Shown: in pieces, positions 42,105 to 44,591 of the stretch
How positions within the stretch are numbered: the stretch's first letter is position 1
How the letters are laid out: the number at the start of each line of letters is the position of its first letter
From: an uncultured Algibacter sp.
GTDB taxonomy: Bacteria; Bacteroidota; Bacteroidia; Flavobacteriales; Flavobacteriaceae
Direction of reading: 5' to 3'
Length of the DNA stretch: 44,591 nucleotides
NCBI RefSeq assembly: GCF_905480415.1
Contig: NZ_CAJQQI010000006.1
Coordinates: forward strand, 1-44,591
Translations under genes and position numbers: made by a program
Notes under the pieces: model-generated
What the model saw: the letters and a program-made list of their open reading frames with translations, nothing else
The model's database searches: none
What the model was told of the DNA's origin: nothing

Positions 42105-43414
42105 TACAATTTTAAATAATTATTAATTTTTATGTTTTGCGCTTTTAAATCGAACATTAAATTATAGAGTCCAAAAAACGTTCTATTTATGTAAATAAAG
42201 TGTTTAGAACCCCGACTTCCATTCATCTTTTTTAAATCTGCATTTTTAGCATAGCGCTCTCCTAATTCTGCTATTTTCCCAAAGAATTTAGCATCAGAAA
42301 AGTCGAAAGATTCTTGGTGAAATGGTTGTGTAAATAAGCTTAACATTTCATGAAACATCGCTGTAAAAAAGGCTAACTCTTCTTTTGAATCATCTTCCCT
42401 GAGTATTTCAAGTTCGTAAAGTTTTTTGACGAAATAATTTTTATTGCTGATGTTTTCTGGTTTGGCTAATTCGAAATAGGGCTTATAAAATTCCATAGGA
42501 ATGGTTTTCATACATCCGAAATCTAAGGCTATTAGTGCTCCTTTTTTATTTACCAAAAAATTTCCTGGGTGCGGGTCTGCATGTACTTTTTTCAAATCAT
42601 GAATTTGGAACATGAAGAAGTCCCAAAGGGCTTGCCCTAAGGTATTAGATTTTTCTTGGTTTGTGTTGTAAGCGGTGAATTCAGAAAGGTGTTCGCCTTC
42701 CATATAATCCATTGTAATGATCCGCTCTGAAGAGTATTCTTCATAATATTTAGGAAAGATTAAATTGGGAATGTGTGCACACTCCTTAGCAATTTGTTTA
42801 CTTTGTTCAATTTCTAAAACATAATTAGTTTCCTCAACTAATTTGTTTTCTACTTCCATGAAGTATTTATTAGAATCTTTTCCTTTTATGTTAAACATAC
42901 TCATGGCTATAGGTTTTACCATAGCTAAATCTGATGCAATACTTTCCGCAACTCCTGGATATTGGATTTTCACAGCAAGTTTTTTCCCATTCTTTTCTGC
43001 AATGTGCACCTGACCGATGCTAGCAGCGTTTACAGAAGTTGCGTTAAAAGTATCAAATATGTCGTTTGGATGTTCTCCAAAATATTTTTTAAATGTTTTT
43101 ATAACTAAAGGTGGTGACAATGGTGGTACAGAAAATTGAGCTAGTGAGAATTTCTCAACATAGGCCTGCGGTAAAATACTCTTTTCCATACTTAGCATTT
43201 GCGCCACTTTTAATGCACTACCTTTTAATTGTTTTAGTCCGTCGTAAATATCTGTTGCATTGTTCTTATTAAGACGCTCTTTTGCTTCCGGCTCAGTGTT
43301 TACAATTTTATCTCCGAAATATTTTAAATAATTCACACCAACTTTGGCTCCGGTAGAAACCAATTTGGTAGCCCGTTGTATTTTTGATGTTGGTATTTTA
43401 TCAATCGTTTTCAT
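42104..43414 (-). CDS. ABC1/UbiB-family atypical kinase (AarF-like)
   Basis: A 436-aa protein of the ABC1 kinase-like family. The N-terminal K-x-GQ-type helix is partly changed (LKGSALKVAQMLS near residues 60-72). The Ala-rich loop is VNAASIGQVHIAEKNGKKLA (about 126-145), the VAIK-type Lys is in AVKIQYPGV, the catalytic loop is HADPHPGNFLVNKKG near 278-292 and the DFG is LIALDFGCMKTIP near 297. UbiB relatives aid quinone synthesis or lipid movement and couple ATP use to this. It starts 6 nt after tetR. There is no C-terminal membrane anchor evident, unlike E. coli UbiB. Confidence 0.9.
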   Translation of the reverse strand: MKTIDKIPTSKIQRATKLVSTGAKVGVNYLKYFGDKIVNTEPEAKERLNKNNATDIYDGLKQLKGSALKVAQMLSMEKSILPQAYVEKFSLAQFSVPPLSPPLVIKTFKKYFGEHPNDIFDTFNATSVNAASIGQVHIAEKNGKKLAVKIQYPGVAESIASDLAMVKPIAMSMFNIKGKDSNKYFMEVENKLVEETNYVLEIEQSKQIAKECAHIPNLIFPKYYEEYSSERIITMDYMEGEHLSEFTAYNTNQEKSNTLGQALWDFFMFQIHDLKKVHADPHPGNFLVNKKGALIALDFGCMKTIPMEFYKPYFELAKPENISNKNYFVKKLYELEILREDDSKEELAFFTAMFHEMLSLFTQPFHQESFDFSDAKFFGKIAELGERYAKNADLKKMNGSRGSKHFIYINRTFFGLYNLMFDLKAQNIKINNYLKL

Positions 43415-43420
43415 AAACCT

Positions 43421-44077
43421 TTAGTTCATTTGAAATTTTTCCTTGAATAAAAATTTACCCAAATCTAAAACACTCTTTAAAGGTGCAATGTCTATTACAT
43501 CAAAGGTTGTATTGACTGATTTTTCTATAAATATGTCCGTCTTTTCAAAAGAAGAAGACGTATCATCTAACCAAAATTTCATGGTCAATAACAATTGGAA
43601 CCACGCAGATTCTTTAAGAGCTCTTTCTTGAATCTTCTCAAGTTGTTCTTGTTTAATATCTAACATTTGAATTTCAAGCGTATTGATGTATGCGGTAAAG
43701 TGTTGTTTTAAACCAGACAATACTTTTAAGCCTTTAAGGTCTCCTTGGTATTTGTCTAAAACATGCTTCACATAGCTTCTGTTGGCGGTAAGAATTTCAA
43801 AATAGGTATAATAGAAACTTAATAACTTGTTTCTAGCATCAAATATTTTATAATCCTCACTTTCGTTTAAGGCGTTAATGGAATTCTCAAAAAAAGCTTC
43901 GAAGATGCCTTTTTCAATAGCTTGAAAAGAAGAAAAGTGCGTGTAAAATAGAGCTTCTTCAAAGTTATTCATTTTGGAGAATGCAAAAACTGTTTTAGGA
44001 TTATGGTCATGCTCAAGCACATAATCCATGTAATAAGTGATAATGTCGTTTTTGGATACTGACTTTTCCTTTGCCAT
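43421..44077 (-). CDS. TetR-family transcriptional regulator
   Basis: A 218-aa protein. The first 60 residues (SKNDIITYYMDYVLEHDHNP, KTVFAFSKMNNFEEALFYTH, FSSFQAIEKGIFEAFF) fit the three-helix TetR DNA-binding domain, with a divergent recognition helix (FEEALFYTHFSS, where the usual end is LYYHF). The remaining 150 residues are the variable helical ligand domain with no recognised ligand pocket. It is the first gene of the tetR-UbiB-flavin reductase-SDR unit and lies 17 nt from its own -7 box. The dyad there and at 39917-39958 makes it the best candidate regulator of the photolyase island. It may be an activator, because both promoters lack a -33 TTG. Confidence 0.8.
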   Translation of the reverse strand: MAKEKSVSKNDIITYYMDYVLEHDHNPKTVFAFSKMNNFEEALFYTHFSSFQAIEKGIFEAFFENSINALNESEDYKIFDARNKLLSFYYTYFEILTANRSYVKHVLDKYQGDLKGLKVLSGLKQHFTAYINTLEIQMLDIKQEQLEKIQERALKESAWFQLLLTMKFWLDDTSSSFEKTDIFIEKSVNTTFDVIDIAPLKSVLDLGKFLFKEKFQMN

Positions 44078-44094
44078 AATAAATACATTTAAAG

Positions 44095-44136
44095 CAAATA
44101 TACAAAATGTTTAACGATAATTAAAAAAAGTTAAAC
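44095..44136 (-). promoter_or_regulatory. Regulated promoter and dyad upstream of the TetR-like gene
   Basis: Half-sites GTTTAAC (44109-44115) and GTTAAAC (44130-44136) form a perfect 7-bp inverted repeat with a 14-nt spacer. The minus-strand -7 box TATATTTG (44095-44102) lies 6 nt from the nearer half-site and 17 nt from the ATG at 44077. The layout matches 39917-39958 base for base in spacing. Confidence 0.7.
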
Positions 44137-44173
44137 AAAATTTTAGACAATATCATAGAATGGTCTTATAGTG

Positions 44174-44523
44174 TTAACAACACGGCTCATTTTTAACAAA
44201 TTTACAACGAGATACAGCTGCAATAGCACCTAAAATAGGGGCGCTAATTTAGAGCCATAGATATTGAAAATTCCCTGTAAATAGCACAGGAGCAATGGAA
44301 CGACTAGGGTTCATAGATGCCTTAGTCATGTGGCCAGCGAACATAGCATCTAGTAAAATGACACCACCAAATGCAATAACTGGCATAGTACCAATTTCTT
44401 TACTTCCTTTGGAAACGTTTACAATAGCCATCATTTAAAAGAAGGTGAGCAAAAATTCTAAAATAGCTAGCCGCAAAATACCAAGGCAAATGTTCCTATG
44501 ATTTCGGATATGTATGGTTTCAT
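44174..44523 (-). pseudogene. Aquaporin/MIP-family pseudogene with deletion and stops
   Basis: The minus strand opens at 44523 with MKPYISEIIGTFALVFCG, the usual first helix of an MIP channel, and then hits stops. In another frame AILEFLLTFF, a stop, MMAIVNVSKGSKEIGTMPV and HMTKASMNPSRSIAPVLF follow. The last contains a changed second NPA box (NPS). After QYLWL there is an in-frame TAA, then ISAPILGAIAAVSRCKFVKN to the stop at 44174. About 100 codons, including the first NPA box, are missing at the junction. Water or glycerol channel function is lost. Confidence 0.82.
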
Positions 44524-44538
44524 TGTAGTTTGTTTTTT

Positions 44539-44591
44539 GCGTTAGGGATAGCATCGGCATCCTTTTGCTATTTAGCAAAAGATATAGCGGA
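44539..44591 (-). repeat. Dispersed palindromic repeat, copy B (runs into window edge)
   Basis: On the minus strand this reads TCCGCTATATC, then CTTTTGCT-AAAT-AGCAAAAG, then GGATGC and finally CTAACGC. It is the counterpart of copy A at 34233-34291 in opposite orientation. The stems differ in length but both stay self-complementary. It may extend past the window. Confidence 0.7.

Noticed and set aside
44171-44183. GTGTT-AAC-AACAC hairpin near the aquaporin remnant as a terminator.
   Set aside because: Five-base stem with no T run on either strand; not strong enough to call.

Overview
The window looks like a chromosomal segment of a marine-type member of the Flavobacteriaceae (Bacteroidota). 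It is AT-rich, has no Shine-Dalgarno-like leaders, and uses several TTG/GTG starts. Several upstream regions carry the Bacteroidota -7 box TAnnTTTG. It encodes lineage-typical families: a PorV/PorQ-like barrel, a DUF4105/Lnb-like protein, a PUR-domain (DUF3276) protein, a Lacal_2735-type small protein, a long NusB, and a cyclophilin-FKBP fusion. I saw no rRNA, tRNA, CRISPR array or intact insertion sequence.

Layout. (1) 1-11981, plus strand: a surface-polysaccharide cluster of ten tightly packed genes. It has eight glycosyltransferases or GT-like proteins (the first cut by the window edge), a Wzy/WaaL-type membrane protein, and a terminal polyprenyl phosphoglycosyl transferase that would start the repeat unit. 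(2) 11992-14275, minus: a DUF4105/Lnb-like membrane protein and a PorV/PorQ-family barrel. (3) 14365-16013, plus: phosphatidylserine synthase and a DUF808 protein. (4) 16109-19052, minus: lptB, a carboxymuconolactone decarboxylase-like protein, tatC and kdsD (envelope/LPS biogenesis), divergent from recQ (19249-21453). (5) 21455-22104: degenerate dispersed repeats and a gene of unknown function. (6) 22294-32115: housekeeping and metabolic genes, including the PPIase fusion, a bacillithiol-transferase-like DinB protein, GNAT, thioredoxin, CsaA-like, a bile-acid symporter-like protein, acyltransferase, PUR protein, ABC exporter, nusB, DUF1573 and yajC. Several strong terminators lie here. (7) 32362-34029: formate-tetrahydrofolate ligase. 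(8) 34138-44136, minus: a dense stress/photoprotection island.

The island reads, in transcription order: TetR-like regulator, UbiB/ABC1 kinase, flavin reductase-like protein, DUF2867 SDR, then an unknown 142-aa protein, a broken TIGR03643 gene, folE, two paralogous 71-aa proteins, an SDR lacking the usual Tyr, glutathione peroxidase, a Lacal_2735-type protein, TspO, an SRPBCC protein and a photolyase/cryptochrome, ending at a terminator. The tetR gene and the 142-aa gene are preceded by almost superimposable promoters: start codon, 17 nt, TATnTTTG box, 6 nt, then a GTTTAAC-N14-GTTAAAC dyad. This suggests one regulator co-controls both transcription units. It is the most interesting signal in the window.

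A second theme is gene decay. The non-coding gaps hold recognisable wrecks of four genes: a TPR-containing protein (23318-23734), a pentapeptide-repeat protein (32173-32334), TIGR03643 (39285-39474) and an aquaporin (44174-44523). Two copies of a palindromic dispersed repeat (34233-34291 and 44539-44591, opposite orientations) flank the photoprotection island. All functional calls come from reading motifs by eye; no database search was run.
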